Assembly (NCBI GenBank): GCA_002422125.1
Contig: DITF01000152.1
Coordinates: forward strand, 1-13,952
Length of the DNA stretch: 13,952 nt
Direction of reading: 5' to 3'
Source of the DNA: a bacterium UBP17_UBA6191
GTDB taxonomy: Bacteria > Muiribacteriota > UBA6191
Below, piece by piece: positions 1 to 9,700 of this stretch. Under the pieces are notes generated by a model. That model searched no databases, was not told the origin of the DNA, and saw nothing but the letters and a program-made list of their open reading frames with translations. A program made the translations under genes and the position numbers. The stretch's first letter is position 1; every line of letters begins with the position of its first letter.

Positions 1-653
1 TTTCTAAAATTTTCCCTGTTCGTGACATGCCTTTTACCGAAGATGGAACTCCAGTGGACATCATTCTTAATCCACCTGGTGTACCTTCCAGGATGACTCT
101 TGGACAGGTATTAGAGACCCACCTTGGATGGGCGGGAATGCATCTTGGGGAATCTTATGCCACCAGTGCTTTTAATACAGATAATGTGATTGCCAATGAG
201 AAATTTGTCTTTGACAAGTTGGAAGCAGCGGGTCTGCCTGATGATGGTAGGACTACATTGTATGATGGGGAGACTGGGGAATCTTATGATGCCCGTATCA
301 CTATTGGTATGATGTATATGTTAAAACTTATTCACCTTGTGGAGGATAAGATTCATGCCCGTTCTACTGGTCCATACTCTCTGGTAACCCAGCAGCCACT
401 GGGCGGTAAGGCTCAGTTTGGTGGGCAGAGGTTTGGAGAAATGGAAGTATGGGCTCTGGAGGCCTATGGAGCTGCTCATGTGTTGCGAGAACTTCTCACC
501 ATCAAATCTGATGATGTGGAAGGTCGAGTAGCGGTCTATGAGACAATTGTCAAAGGCAATAATGTAATGATTCCGAATATTCCGGAATCATTCAAAGTGA
601 TTGTATCCGAGCTGAAAAGCCTGGGTCTCAACATTGAATTTAATCAGGATTAA
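1..653 (+). CDS. rpoB: RNA polymerase beta subunit, C-terminal part (5' end outside window)
   Basis: This is the last ~217 codons of the beta subunit of RNA polymerase, the cytoplasmic transcription enzyme; the reading frame is open from base 3. Visible family signatures are the VDIILNPPGVPSRM segment, GQVLETHLGWAG, the MYMLKLIHLVEDKIHARSTG stretch, and the near-invariant block QQPLGGKAQFGGQRFGEMEV followed by WALEAYGAAHVL and KSDDVEGR. Together these are the switch-3/clamp-connector end of beta, which contacts beta'. The protein ends soon after a GLNIEF motif, as expected for a full-length C-terminus, so nothing is truncated at the 3' side. The rifampicin-binding region would lie upstream, outside the window. 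rpoC follows 12 bases later, the standard rpoBC order. Identification is essentially certain; only the left boundary is artificial. Confidence 0.98.
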   Translation, partial: SKIFPVRDMPFTEDGTPVDIILNPPGVPSRMTLGQVLETHLGWAGMHLGESYATSAFNTDNVIANEKFVFDKLEAAGLPDDGRTTLYDGETGESYDARITIGMMYMLKLIHLVEDKIHARSTGPYSLVTQQPLGGKAQFGGQRFGEMEVWALEAYGAAHVLRELLTIKSDDVEGRVAVYETIVKGNNVMIPNIPESFKVIVSELKSLGLNIEFNQD

Positions 654-658
654 GGGGG
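652..658 (+). promoter_or_regulatory. Shine-Dalgarno of rpoC overlapping the rpoB stop codon
   Basis: AAGGGGG lies 7 bases before the GTG at 666 and shares its first two bases with the rpoB TAA stop at 651-653. This decides the GTG start and suggests that rpoC translation is coupled to termination on rpoB, which would help keep beta and beta' in equal amounts. The coupling is inferred from spacing only. Confidence 0.75.
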
Positions 659-665
659 CAATTCA

Positions 666-3600
666 GTGAAAAACGCTGCAAATGAGCTTCGTTCTATACA
701 AATTAGTATTGCGAGCCCGGATACGATTCGCCAATGGTCAAAAGGCGCAATCAAAAAACCGGAGACTATAAACTATCGTACACACAGACCAGAAAGAGAC
801 GGACTTTTCTGTGAGAAGATTTTTGGGCCCACCAGGGACTGGGAATGTTTTTGCGGGAAATATAAAAGTATCCGCTACAAAGGTCTGGTATGTGAGCGCT
901 GTGGTGTGGAAGTTACTCGAGCCAATGTTCGCCGTGAGCGCATGGGGCATATTGAGCTAGTAGCTCCTGTTGCCCATATTTGGTATTCCAAGGGAACTCC
1001 AAACTATATTGCCCTTTTATTAGATATCTCTACTCGGGATTTTGAAAAGGTTTTGTACTTTAACTCCTACATTGTCATTGATCCAGGTAAGCAGGATTTG
1101 ATTAAGAAACAGATTCTGACGGAACAGGAATTTCGGGCCAACGAGGAACGATACGGTGACATGTTTAGAGCAAGTACCGGTGGGGAAGCTATCCGTGAAC
1201 TTTTACGGGAATTGGATCTGCAAAAGCTTGTAGATGATCTGAAACGCAAGGTTCGCGAGGATTCAGGCACCAAAAAGCTGAACACAATTACGCGACTTCA
1301 AGTTGCCGAGACATTTTTGAACTCCAAAAATCGTCCTGAATGGATGATCATGGAAGTTTTACCGGTAATTCCACCAGATTTGCGTCCTATGGTGCAGCTT
1401 GATGGTGGCCGTTTTGCCACTTCGGATTTAAATGATCTGTATCGCAGAGTAATTAATCGTAATAACCGCTTGAAACGACTTCAGAAGTTAAACGCTCCTG
1501 AGATTATCATCAAGCAGGAAAAACGCATGCTTCAAGAGGCTGTAAATCAGCTAATTGATAACGGTCGCCGTGGTCGTCTGATCACCGGTACCGGGAATCG
1601 CCCTTTAAAATCTCTTAACGATATGCTTAAGGGAAAACAGGGACGATTCCGCCAGAATCTTCTAGGGAAGCGCGTGGATTATTCCGGTCGTTCCGTGATT
1701 GTAGTAGGCCCAAAACTTAGACTGCATGAATGTGGATTACCTCAGAAGATGGCGATTGAATTGTTTAAGCCCTTTATTATGAACAAGCTAGTAGAGTATG
1801 GCTTTTCGCATAATATTAAGTCTGCTCGTAAGATGATTGAGCGAGAAGATGCCAATGTATGGAAGGTTCTGGAAGAAATTGTGAAAGATTTTCCAGTACT
1901 TTTGAACCGTGCCCCAACTCTTCACCGTCTGGGAATTCAGGCATTTGAACCGGTTTTGGTGAAAGGTAATGCCATTCAGCTTCATCCTCTGGTATGTGAG
2001 GCATTTAATGCCGACTTTGACGGGGATCAGATGGCTGTGCATATTCCTTTGCTTTTAGAAGCTCAGGTCGAAGCCAGGGTTTTGATGCTATCTTCTTACA
2101 ACATTCTTTCGGCCTCTAGCGGTAAGGCAGTGGCCTCTCCATCTCAGGATATGACGATTGGTGCCTTCTTTTTAACCCATGAAGTTGAGCATACACACAA
2201 GGTTACTGTTCCTGTAGCAACAGGGAAAAAGGGTAGCTTGGTCATTGGTGTGGAAGACATGGTTAAGGTCGGTCCCCGTTATGTTATTGCTTCAGAAACA
2301 GTAACGGATGGAAAAGACGCAGTCATTGTTCGTCGTGGACATAAAATTACCGAAGCTGAGTTGAAGGAATTAAAAAAGGCCAAAATCAGTGAGATCGAAA
2401 TTTTTGATATCAGGGTTTATGCCAATCCTACCTCGGCAATTTTGGCTTTCCATAACGGTTTTCATAAAATTCATGATTCTGTGATTGTTCGTTGTACCAA
2501 TGAGTCTTCTGGTGCTGCTCACGATTATGTCAAGACGACAATTGGCCGTCTGATTTTTAATGAGGTAGTTCCGGCGGAACTTGGATATCAAAACCTGCAT
2601 TTTGATAAGAAGAAGCTGTCTACTTTGATTGAGTTGTGTGACCAGAAATGCGGAACTGTAGTTACAGGAAAGCTTTTGGATGATATTAAGGATCTGGCCT
2701 TTTGGTATGCCATGAAGTCCGGTCTGTCCATTTCTGTGAAACACTTGGCTGAACCACCGCGCAAGCAGAATATTTTGGCAGCCGCTGATGAGCGGGCCAA
2801 GGTGATTGCAGACCGTTATGCGGCCAAGGAAATTAATCTTGAAGAGCGCAAAAAGGCCGAGATTGATCTTTGGATTAATGCAACGGAAGAGGTCACTGAC
2901 GATTTGCTTCAGACCTTCAAAACAAACTGGGAAAAGGGAGACTTTAACCCAATTTATACCATGGCTACCTCTGGTGCCCGTGGAAATGTACAGCAGATGA
3001 AACAGTTAGCTGGTATGCGTGGTTTGATGTCCAATCCACACGGGGACATTATGCATGTGCCCATTAAGGCATCCTTTCGTGATGGTCTGAATATGACAGA
3101 CTATTTTATTTCCACCTATGGGGCCAGAAAGGGTCTAGTGGATACAGCCTTAAGAACTGCTGACTCTGGGTATTTGACCCGTCGTTTAGTAGATGTGGCT
3201 CAAGATGTAATTGTATCGACAGACGATTGTGGGACGACCGATGGATTATTAGTAATTCCACTACGGGGTAAACGATCTGCAAACAATCTGTTGGTGGATG
3301 AGATCATGATTCCAATTGAGGATCGTATTGTGGGTAGAAGCCTGCAAAGGGATATTGTCAGTCCGGGATCAGGAAAAGTTGAGTTTACGGTGGGAACAGT
3401 CGTTACTAGAGAGATTGCTAGAAGCATATCTCGTTTGGCAACTCTGGTCGCTACCAAGGACTTGACCTCTGAGATGCTGACGGATGAATGTGTGGTTGCG
3501 GAGGATGGTAAAACCGTATTGTGTGGACCAGACCAGGAGATCACCCCATATCTGGTGCAGCATTTGAAGGCTCATCGTATCGAGGAGCTCAGGGTTTACC

Positions 3601-6600
3601 CAAGAATTGTAGTTCGTTCTCCTCTGACCTGTAAGGTTGAGTGGGGAGTATGTCGCAAGTGCTACTCTGTGGATCTGTCTCTGAATCAGGAAGTGGCATT
3701 AGGTACTGCTGTTGGGGTCATCGCGGCTCAGTCCATTGGGGAGCCTGGAACTCAGCTTACAATGAGAACATTTCACACCGGTGGAATTGCCGAGGCAGCC
3801 AGAATTACAGTAAAGGCCAAAGTTGCCGGCACTGTTTCATTTGCTGACCTTGAATATGAAAACCGCGTAGAACGATCTCATTTCCAGATTGATACTGGTA
3901 ATGACGCGTCTGAACATGATGAATTTGAGCAAAACATCAAAAGGATTGTGACGGCTGGAGTTTTGATTGTTAATGATGAAAATGGTAAGCCTACCGAGTA
4001 TGGAGTCCAGAGGGGTTCGGTTCTGCGAGTGGCTGATGGCGATTTTGTAAGTACCGGTCAGGTACTGGTAGAGTACAACCCATCCAATTACATTTCTTCC
4101 TACAGTGGGGTTATTCGTTACCGTAGTGTGCGAGTAGACTCAGGTGTAGTCGTTTCTGCAGATGCTGAAATTGAGATTTTGGATCATCAGAGCAAGGAGC
4201 CTTTGGATACATACAAAATTCCAATGGGCAGTGTTTTATCTGTTCGTGACGGTGATACGGTTGCAGCCGGAGATAACCTTTATGTACTGGGTACAGAAAG
4301 ATCAATTGCTATTGCCTCTCAGCCAGGTCGCGCGGAGTTTAGAGATATCAAAATCAAAAATCATCGTGTGATTTCAGAAAACGGAATGATCTTCATCGCG
4401 TCCTCCGAGCACTCTGATCAGGAATTTGAGGCCCCTAAAGGGGTTAAATCCTCTGCCACCAAAACCATCGGAGCCGCTACCGACACCGGGGTTGTTCTAA
4501 AGGTTAAGACTGGGGATCAGGTTAAGGCTGGAGATGAGTTAGTCATTCTAGTGGCTGAATTTGACGGGGATGTTCAACTTTCCGGCAAAAAGGCACTGTC
4601 TCTGAATCAGACCAAAACTCATGAGTACTACATGAGCGGTTCTATGATGGTGGAAAAGAATGAAGAGGAAAAGAAACTTAGATTTATGGCCGAAGGCTCT
4701 GGACAGGTCAGGATTGTGACTTTCCGGTCTGCGTCTAACAAGACAGTGGATCGAAAAAGGGTTCTGATTAAGGAAGAGCATGAGTACAATATTCCTGAGG
4801 GAGCTATTCTTAGACGGGAAAATCTGGTAGTTAACTCAGGTGATGAGGTCAAGAAGGGTCAGAAGATTTCGGGTCCGATTCCTTTTTTAAGTGAGATTGC
4901 GGGCACGGTGTCCTTTAAGGATCACTATGTGAAGCGCTCCATTTTGTTGGATGAGGATGTGAAGCCGGCTGAATTTATGGGTGCGGCGCTGCTAGAGCCT
5001 GTTACAATTGATGGTCAGGTTCTGTACGCATCTGGCGTTGATATTTCTGAGGATATTGCTAAAGATCTATATGAAAAGCGGGAAGCTATTGGGCGAATTC
5101 ATATTTCGGCCAAGTCCAATGCTAAAAAGGTTTTAGTAATTGGAGATGAGTCATCTAGAGAATATGTAATTCCTGAAGGTCTTGAGCTTTTGGTGACCGA
5201 GGGCCAGGAAATTGAAGCGGATACAAAACTGATCCACTCATTTTCTCCGATTATTTCGGAGATTGATGGTAAGGTGAATTTTATTACTGAGTACAACAAG
5301 AGAATTGGCGAGGAAGTTGTTCGGACCATTCTGGTTTACTCTGGTAAGGATTACTTTTTATCGAATGCTCTGCCTCTTTGTGTAAAACAGGGTGATCGTG
5401 TGGAAGCAGGGGAACCAATTACAGATTGGCTGGAGTACTCTAGTCTTGAGCATGTGGACAATGGAGTTCGTTTTATTCGCGAAGAAGTGAATGAGAAGAA
5501 GTACACCATTACGGAAGAAATGGAAATTCTGAGGAGAAATGAGGATGGAAGTCCTGTTGCGGTGAAAGCCGGGGACAAGATTGCCAGACTTTTAACTCCA
5601 AGAGAAGGTACAGTAAAACTTGTTCATGCTCTGACTAAAAGTGGTAAGGTTCGTTCCGTAGTCGATAAGATTTTGGTGCAGGTCGGTGAGGCTCATACGA
5701 TTCCCGATGGCGCTGAGATTTTTGTTAAGGAAGGCCAGACCGTTTCACCAGGAGACATTCTTTCTAAATGGAGTTCCGAAGGTAAAAAGACCACGGACAT
5801 TGTTCAGGGTCTTCCAAGGGTAAGTTCTCTGTTTGAAGTGCGAAAGCCAAAAGTGGACGCACTGGTTGCTTCTACAAGTGGGGTATTGCGACACAGTGGC
5901 AACAATGTTGTGATTGAGAATGAAGCTGGTGGTAACAAGCAGATCATTAGCGGTACCTTAAAAGAAATGATTATTTCTGATGGGGAGTATGTGACTGTTG
6001 GAGATCGTTTGACTGAAGGTGATGTAGACATTAAAGGACTCGCGGATACCATGGGCATTTTTGCAGCGCAACGGTATCTCTTAAACGAGGTTCAGTTTGT
6101 TTACAAAAGCCAGGGCGTGACTATCAATGACAAGCATATTGAGACCATTTTGAGAAGAATGGTTTCTAAGGTCCGAATTACTAATTCCGGGGATTCTCCG
6201 TTTAACAGTGGTGAAATTATTAATCACTTTGAATTTAAGAAGACCAATGAGGGATTGGTGGCTCAGGGCTTTAAGCCAGCGACTGCTGTTAGTGTGATCC
6301 AAGGGATCTCCAAAGCCTCTCTGACTACCGACAGCTTCCTGTCAGCGGCATCTTTTCAGGAAACAACTAAGGTTCTGACTCAGGCCGCAATCTGTTCTAA
6401 GATTGACAATCTGACGGGCTTGAAAGAAAACATTATCATGGGGAATCTGATTCCTGCTGGTACTGGATTTGACAGAGCCTTGAAGTATAACTTTAACGAT
6501 AAGGAAGCCAGATTGGCGGATATATCTTCAGAGTTAAGCATTGATGCTGGATTTGAGATGGAGAGATCCATTTCGCCAGAAGAGGTTCTTTCTGGGATGC

Positions 6601-6647
6601 AGTTTGAAATGGAAGGCGATGATGCCGATTATAGTGATGATGAATAA
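666..6647 (+). CDS. rpoC: RNA polymerase beta' subunit with giant trigger-loop insertion
   Basis: Beta' carries the catalytic Mg of RNA polymerase and forms the clamp. Seen in order: N-terminal zinc finger with C61, C63, C76, C79; lid/rudder/switch region including QGRFRQNLLGKRVDYSGRSV; the catalytic loop NADFDGDQMAVH (D450, D452, D454); the bridge-helix region around GARKGLVDTALRTADSGYL; a second zinc site C855, C989, C996, C999; trigger-loop N half with M1033, R1034, H1037; trigger-loop C half from G1715 (GLPRVSSLFEVRKPK); then the conserved C-terminus (LNEVQFVYKSQGVTINDKHI, SAASFQETTKVLTQAA, GLKENIIMGNLIPAGTG) and an acidic tail. At 1993 residues it is far longer than E. coli beta' (about 1407). 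Most of the excess is the ~670-residue insert between the trigger-loop halves. C855 and C989 are also about 60 residues further apart than in E. coli. GTG start chosen for its SD and N-terminal homology. All catalytic motifs are intact, so it should be functional. Confidence 0.97.
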   Translation: MKNAANELRSIQISIASPDTIRQWSKGAIKKPETINYRTHRPERDGLFCEKIFGPTRDWECFCGKYKSIRYKGLVCERCGVEVTRANVRRERMGHIELVAPVAHIWYSKGTPNYIALLLDISTRDFEKVLYFNSYIVIDPGKQDLIKKQILTEQEFRANEERYGDMFRASTGGEAIRELLRELDLQKLVDDLKRKVREDSGTKKLNTITRLQVAETFLNSKNRPEWMIMEVLPVIPPDLRPMVQLDGGRFATSDLNDLYRRVINRNNRLKRLQKLNAPEIIIKQEKRMLQEAVNQLIDNGRRGRLITGTGNRPLKSLNDMLKGKQGRFRQNLLGKRVDYSGRSVIVVGPKLRLHECGLPQKMAIELFKPFIMNKLVEYGFSHNIKSARKMIEREDANVWKVLEEIVKDFPVLLNRAPTLHRLGIQAFEPVLVKGNAIQLHPLVCEAFNADFDGDQMAVHIPLLLEAQVEARVLMLSSYNILSASSGKAVASPSQDMTIGAFFLTHEVEHTHKVTVPVATGKKGSLVIGVEDMVKVGPRYVIASETVTDGKDAVIVRRGHKITEAELKELKKAKISEIEIFDIRVYANPTSAILAFHNGFHKIHDSVIVRCTNESSGAAHDYVKTTIGRLIFNEVVPAELGYQNLHFDKKKLSTLIELCDQKCGTVVTGKLLDDIKDLAFWYAMKSGLSISVKHLAEPPRKQNILAAADERAKVIADRYAAKEINLEERKKAEIDLWINATEEVTDDLLQTFKTNWEKGDFNPIYTMATSGARGNVQQMKQLAGMRGLMSNPHGDIMHVPIKASFRDGLNMTDYFISTYGARKGLVDTALRTADSGYLTRRLVDVAQDVIVSTDDCGTTDGLLVIPLRGKRSANNLLVDEIMIPIEDRIVGRSLQRDIVSPGSGKVEFTVGTVVTREIARSISRLATLVATKDLTSEMLTDECVVAEDGKTVLCGPDQEITPYLVQHLKAHRIEELRVYPRIVVRSPLTCKVEWGVCRKCYSVDLSLNQEVALGTAVGVIAAQSIGEPGTQLTMRTFHTGGIAEAARITVKAKVAGTVSFADLEYENRVERSHFQIDTGNDASEHDEFEQNIKRIVTAGVLIVNDENGKPTEYGVQRGSVLRVADGDFVSTGQVLVEYNPSNYISSYSGVIRYRSVRVDSGVVVSADAEIEILDHQSKEPLDTYKIPMGSVLSVRDGDTVAAGDNLYVLGTERSIAIASQPGRAEFRDIKIKNHRVISENGMIFIASSEHSDQEFEAPKGVKSSATKTIGAATDTGVVLKVKTGDQVKAGDELVILVAEFDGDVQLSGKKALSLNQTKTHEYYMSGSMMVEKNEEEKKLRFMAEGSGQVRIVTFRSASNKTVDRKRVLIKEEHEYNIPEGAILRRENLVVNSGDEVKKGQKISGPIPFLSEIAGTVSFKDHYVKRSILLDEDVKPAEFMGAALLEPVTIDGQVLYASGVDISEDIAKDLYEKREAIGRIHISAKSNAKKVLVIGDESSREYVIPEGLELLVTEGQEIEADTKLIHSFSPIISEIDGKVNFITEYNKRIGEEVVRTILVYSGKDYFLSNALPLCVKQGDRVEAGEPITDWLEYSSLEHVDNGVRFIREEVNEKKYTITEEMEILRRNEDGSPVAVKAGDKIARLLTPREGTVKLVHALTKSGKVRSVVDKILVQVGEAHTIPDGAEIFVKEGQTVSPGDILSKWSSEGKKTTDIVQGLPRVSSLFEVRKPKVDALVASTSGVLRHSGNNVVIENEAGGNKQIISGTLKEMIISDGEYVTVGDRLTEGDVDIKGLADTMGIFAAQRYLLNEVQFVYKSQGVTINDKHIETILRRMVSKVRITNSGDSPFNSGEIINHFEFKKTNEGLVAQGFKPATAVSVIQGISKASLTTDSFLSAASFQETTKVLTQAAICSKIDNLTGLKENIIMGNLIPAGTGFDRALKYNFNDKEARLADISSELSIDAGFEMERSISPEEVLSGMQFEMEGDDADYSDDE
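3786..5795 (+). other. Expanded SI3-type insertion in the RpoC trigger loop
   Basis: This coding segment (residues ~1041-1710) separates the trigger-loop halves RTFHTGG and GLPRVSSLF, the same place where E. coli SI3 (about 188 residues) sits. It is built of repeats. One recurring element resembles Y-x-I-P-x-G-x-x-L-x-V-x-x-GD-x-V-x-AGD-x-L and starts near residues 1112, 1183, 1272, 1374, 1500, 1563, 1613 and 1677. A second recurring element, of the form SEI-x-G-x-V-x-F, precedes several copies (AGTVSF, SGVIRY, PGRAEF, AGTVSF again, DGKVNF, EGTVKL). Both elements are typical of sandwich-barrel hybrid motif (SBHM) domains; E. coli SI3 has two of the first kind. I infer about eight tandem SBHM-like modules, a size otherwise known to me from the SI3 of cyanobacterial RpoC2. 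Copies are strongly diverged, so the expansion is old. Confidence 0.85.
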
Positions 6648-6656
6648 TCACTAACA

Positions 6657-6678
6657 GGTTTTCATAACTTATGAAACC
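6657..6678 (+). other. Hairpin that would compete with the rpoC terminator
   Basis: GGTTTTCAT (6657-6665) can pair with ATGAAACC (6671-6678) with one bulged T and a five-base loop. Its 3' arm uses bases 6674-6678, which are also the base of the terminator's 5' arm, so both helices cannot form fully at once. It is weaker than the terminator stem and could be chance. Confidence 0.3.
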
Positions 6679-6707
6679 CTCAAAGCTTCGTGCTTTGGGG
6701 GTTTTTT
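6674..6707 (+). terminator. Intrinsic terminator of the rpoBC operon
   Basis: The 5' arm AAACCCTCAAAGC (6674-6686) pairs with GCTTTGGGGGTTT (6692-6704) over 13 pairs, one of them a G-U wobble. The loop is TTCGT and the run of six T ends at 6707. It lies 26 bases after the rpoC stop, as expected for the end of the RNA polymerase operon. Confidence 0.92.
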
Positions 6708-6720
6708 CCTTTACAACTTC

Positions 6721-6729
6721 TGTTATAAT
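6721..6729 (+). promoter_or_regulatory. Extended -10 promoter for the giant Ig-repeat gene
   Basis: TGTTATAAT is a perfect TGn-TATAAT extended -10 element. No good -35 is found at the usual distance (the T-run of the terminator lies there), which is common for extended -10 promoters. Predicted transcription start is near 6735-6737, which would give a leader of about 16 bases to the ATG at 6752 or about 40 bases to the ATG at 6776. Confidence 0.65.
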
Positions 6730-6751
6730 CAGCCTCAATTTGTTTGATACG

Positions 6752-9700
6752 ATGATTTCCATTTTTTGCCGACGCATGTCATTGGCACCTCTTTTTATCC
6801 TGCTATTGCTGGATCTGTTTTTTGCCGTCCCCAAAGCTCAGGCAGCCATTCAGAGTTTTTCGATTGTGTCCACACTTCCGGCTCTCTCTGAGATTACGCA
6901 GTTCAGAATCATGGGTTCCAACATACATTTGAACCTCAATGTGGAAGCTGATCCGGGTAGCTATAGGATTCTGGCCTTCAGAAATTCAATCCTGAATCAG
7001 GTGGTGGCACAAAAAAATGAATTTGATCATCCTGGTGGAGTTGGCAGTTATTATTTGCGAGTGCCGCTTATAGAGGGCTCGAATACATTTTTTCTAAAAT
7101 TGATTGATATGTCAGGCAAGTCCCAGGAGGCCACTACTGCCACAGCATTTATTATTGAAAGAGATCTGGAATTTGTGGCCACAGAAATTCGCCTGAACCA
7201 TATTGAAAGCACATCGGCTGGAGTTTCACTTTATACCTCAGATCGGCGAGTTAATGTGTTTTATACCATCAATGGGAATGCAGCATCTTATGAGGTGAAG
7301 TTTTTGGTGAATCTACTCACGGCCGACACAGTGATTGTACCGGGCCCTGGTAATTACTCGCGAAACAGCATACTTTTAACTACAGACTCACTTAACACAG
7401 TTCAGCTTGAAGTCAGAAGTTTAGACCCTAATGGGCAGCCCCTTGGAAAACAGGCTGAATCCAATCCTGTGCGCATCTTTCAGGACTTAACATCCCCCAC
7501 AATTGTTGATTTGACCACCACATTTCAAAACACTACCCCACCGGCAGGAACTCCCTTTGGCCCAACCGATCTGGCTTCCTTTGGAGTCAATATTGGTACC
7601 GACACGCCTTTTGCCAGGGTGAGTATTTTGAATGAAACCACTGGAGATGAAGTAACCAGAACGGCTGGACAGAATGGAAGAATCACGATCTCCGGCATTG
7701 AATTGCCCAAGGATCCGTCGCTTGGGGATCTAGGAATTACTACAACCGCTTATACGGCTTTAGCTTTTGATGAGGCGGGAAATCTATCACAGGCCCGGCA
7801 GTTTAGGGTTGAGAGAATTGCTATTGAGCCCTGTTTTAATCTATTGCGCATGGATCCCTTTGATGGGGGGCGTATTGGAAATGGTCAGGCTTTGACGGTG
7901 TTGGGGGCCGTCTGTGATCGGCAGGCTCCACATAAGGTGATTTTTAAGATTGCTTCACCAACGGAGTTTTCAGCCAATAATTTTTTACAGGAAGAACAGA
8001 TTCGCAATCTTGGTCCAGGTGAGTTATTTGATAAGGACATTTCTTTAGCTATCAATCCACAAGCTCCCAATGAGGATGTTACCTACAGTATTCAGGCTCA
8101 GGTTGTAGTTACTAACCCAAATGATCCGACCAAGGAAGAGTTTTCTCGCGCCCATGATTTAGGGGTTGTGATTCTGGATAGAAAGGCACCAGCTCCGCCA
8201 ACCGTACTGACTGCACGCACAATTTTTGCCACCAACTCCCCTGGATTTACCATTGATGGAGAAACGGAAAGGGGAGCAAGAATTGAATTTAGTGCCCCAG
8301 GAACATTTAGTTTTCGGCCTTCAAGAACCGTGCCGGCAGTTACAAATGAGTTTCGGGCGGTTGTGGATATTTCGGCGGCTCAGGATGGTTTGTATGATGT
8401 GGTATTGGTGGCCAGGGATGCCGCGGGAAACACGGGTGTGAACTCCAACGGCAAGATTCTGGTAAAAGTCGATCGACGAAGGCCACAGGTCAAAAGTGTG
8501 GCTGTAAACGATAATCTGATAGAACTGACAAGACCCTTTTTTTTAAGGCCAACCCAAAACGCCAGGATTCGTGTACTTGTGGATGAACCGATGCCAGTTG
8601 CGCCAAGGGTTTTTGTGACCCAACAGGGGGATTTTGGAATTGAGGCAGGGTTGTCGCAGATCGTTGGAGATCTCGAATTTGAATATCAGTTTGTAGTCAG
8701 GCAGTCTGTGGATGGAAACAAGGATGGCCCAGTAGAAATTTTAGTGGTTGGGGGTAGAGACGATTCTGGTAATGCTATCGTTGAACACAGGGAGCCACAG
8801 GCTTTTGTTGTAGATACCTTGGCACCCGGACTTGATCGAGCTTTGACCAAGCCACAGGATGGGTCCATTATAGGTAAGGTTCCAGCTCCCCTGAGATTGA
8901 TTTTGAGAGAACATCCAAGAACCAGAGAACCAGGTTCAGGGCCCTTTCCCGAAAAGACCAAAATCCGAGCCTTTGGTCCCATAGAAACAGCACCGAATCG
9001 CATAGTAACCGGAAGAATGGAGGTCTTTGATCCCCGTACCGTGGATTTCTACCCATCGGAAGCTGAGATGAATCAGGACGGGACCTATCTGTTTGAGATT
9101 ACGCTTCAAGATCGGGCCGGCAATCAGTTTATTGAAACCGTTGTTTTAGAGCTTGATTTGGAAAAGCTATCTACTACCCTGATTCTTGATCGTTTCCCGG
9201 TACCGGGTTCTTTTTTCAATCAGTTCACATTACCAAGGTTAGCAGGATTGCCCTTTGCATCCATTGGGGTCGAACCATTATTAACCCCGGAAATGAAACT
9301 GCCATTGACCCAGTTTGAGGCCTTTAACTATTTGAGGTCTCCGCAAAAATTACCTCTTTCTCAGCCTGAAGTTATAGGTACTACTACTGTGAGGGTACAA
9401 TTTGGTCGCGATTTTACCGTGGATGGCCGTGATGATGGGGTCATTACATTGATTTCACGAATTTTAGATACGGCCGGAAATGTTTCGGAGGACTCAGTAC
9501 ATAGCTGGGTTTATGATTCCTTGTCTCCTGGGGTCATGGACGGTCTTAGTTTTCCAATACCGGAAGGATTTAGTACTGGAGATCTACGGGATCCTCCACA
9601 GGGGGCGATTCGATCCGGCCCTTTAAAAACCATTAGTTCAATTTTGTTTGATCGCCGTACGCCCTTAGGCTTTTTAGGCTCTGGACTCGACACTTCGATT

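Noticed and set aside
666..6647. Possibility that the long rpoC contains an intein or is a fusion of two genes
   Set aside because: The extra sequence lacks intein splice motifs (no Cys/Ser start with His-Asn end at the junctions) and consists of SBHM-like repeats at the known SI3 site, so a native insertion explains it better.
8537..8544. T8 homopolymer in the giant gene, a possible phase-variation tract
   Set aside because: Eight bases is short, similar T6-T7 runs occur elsewhere in the gene, and the frame is intact on both sides; nothing else suggests switching.
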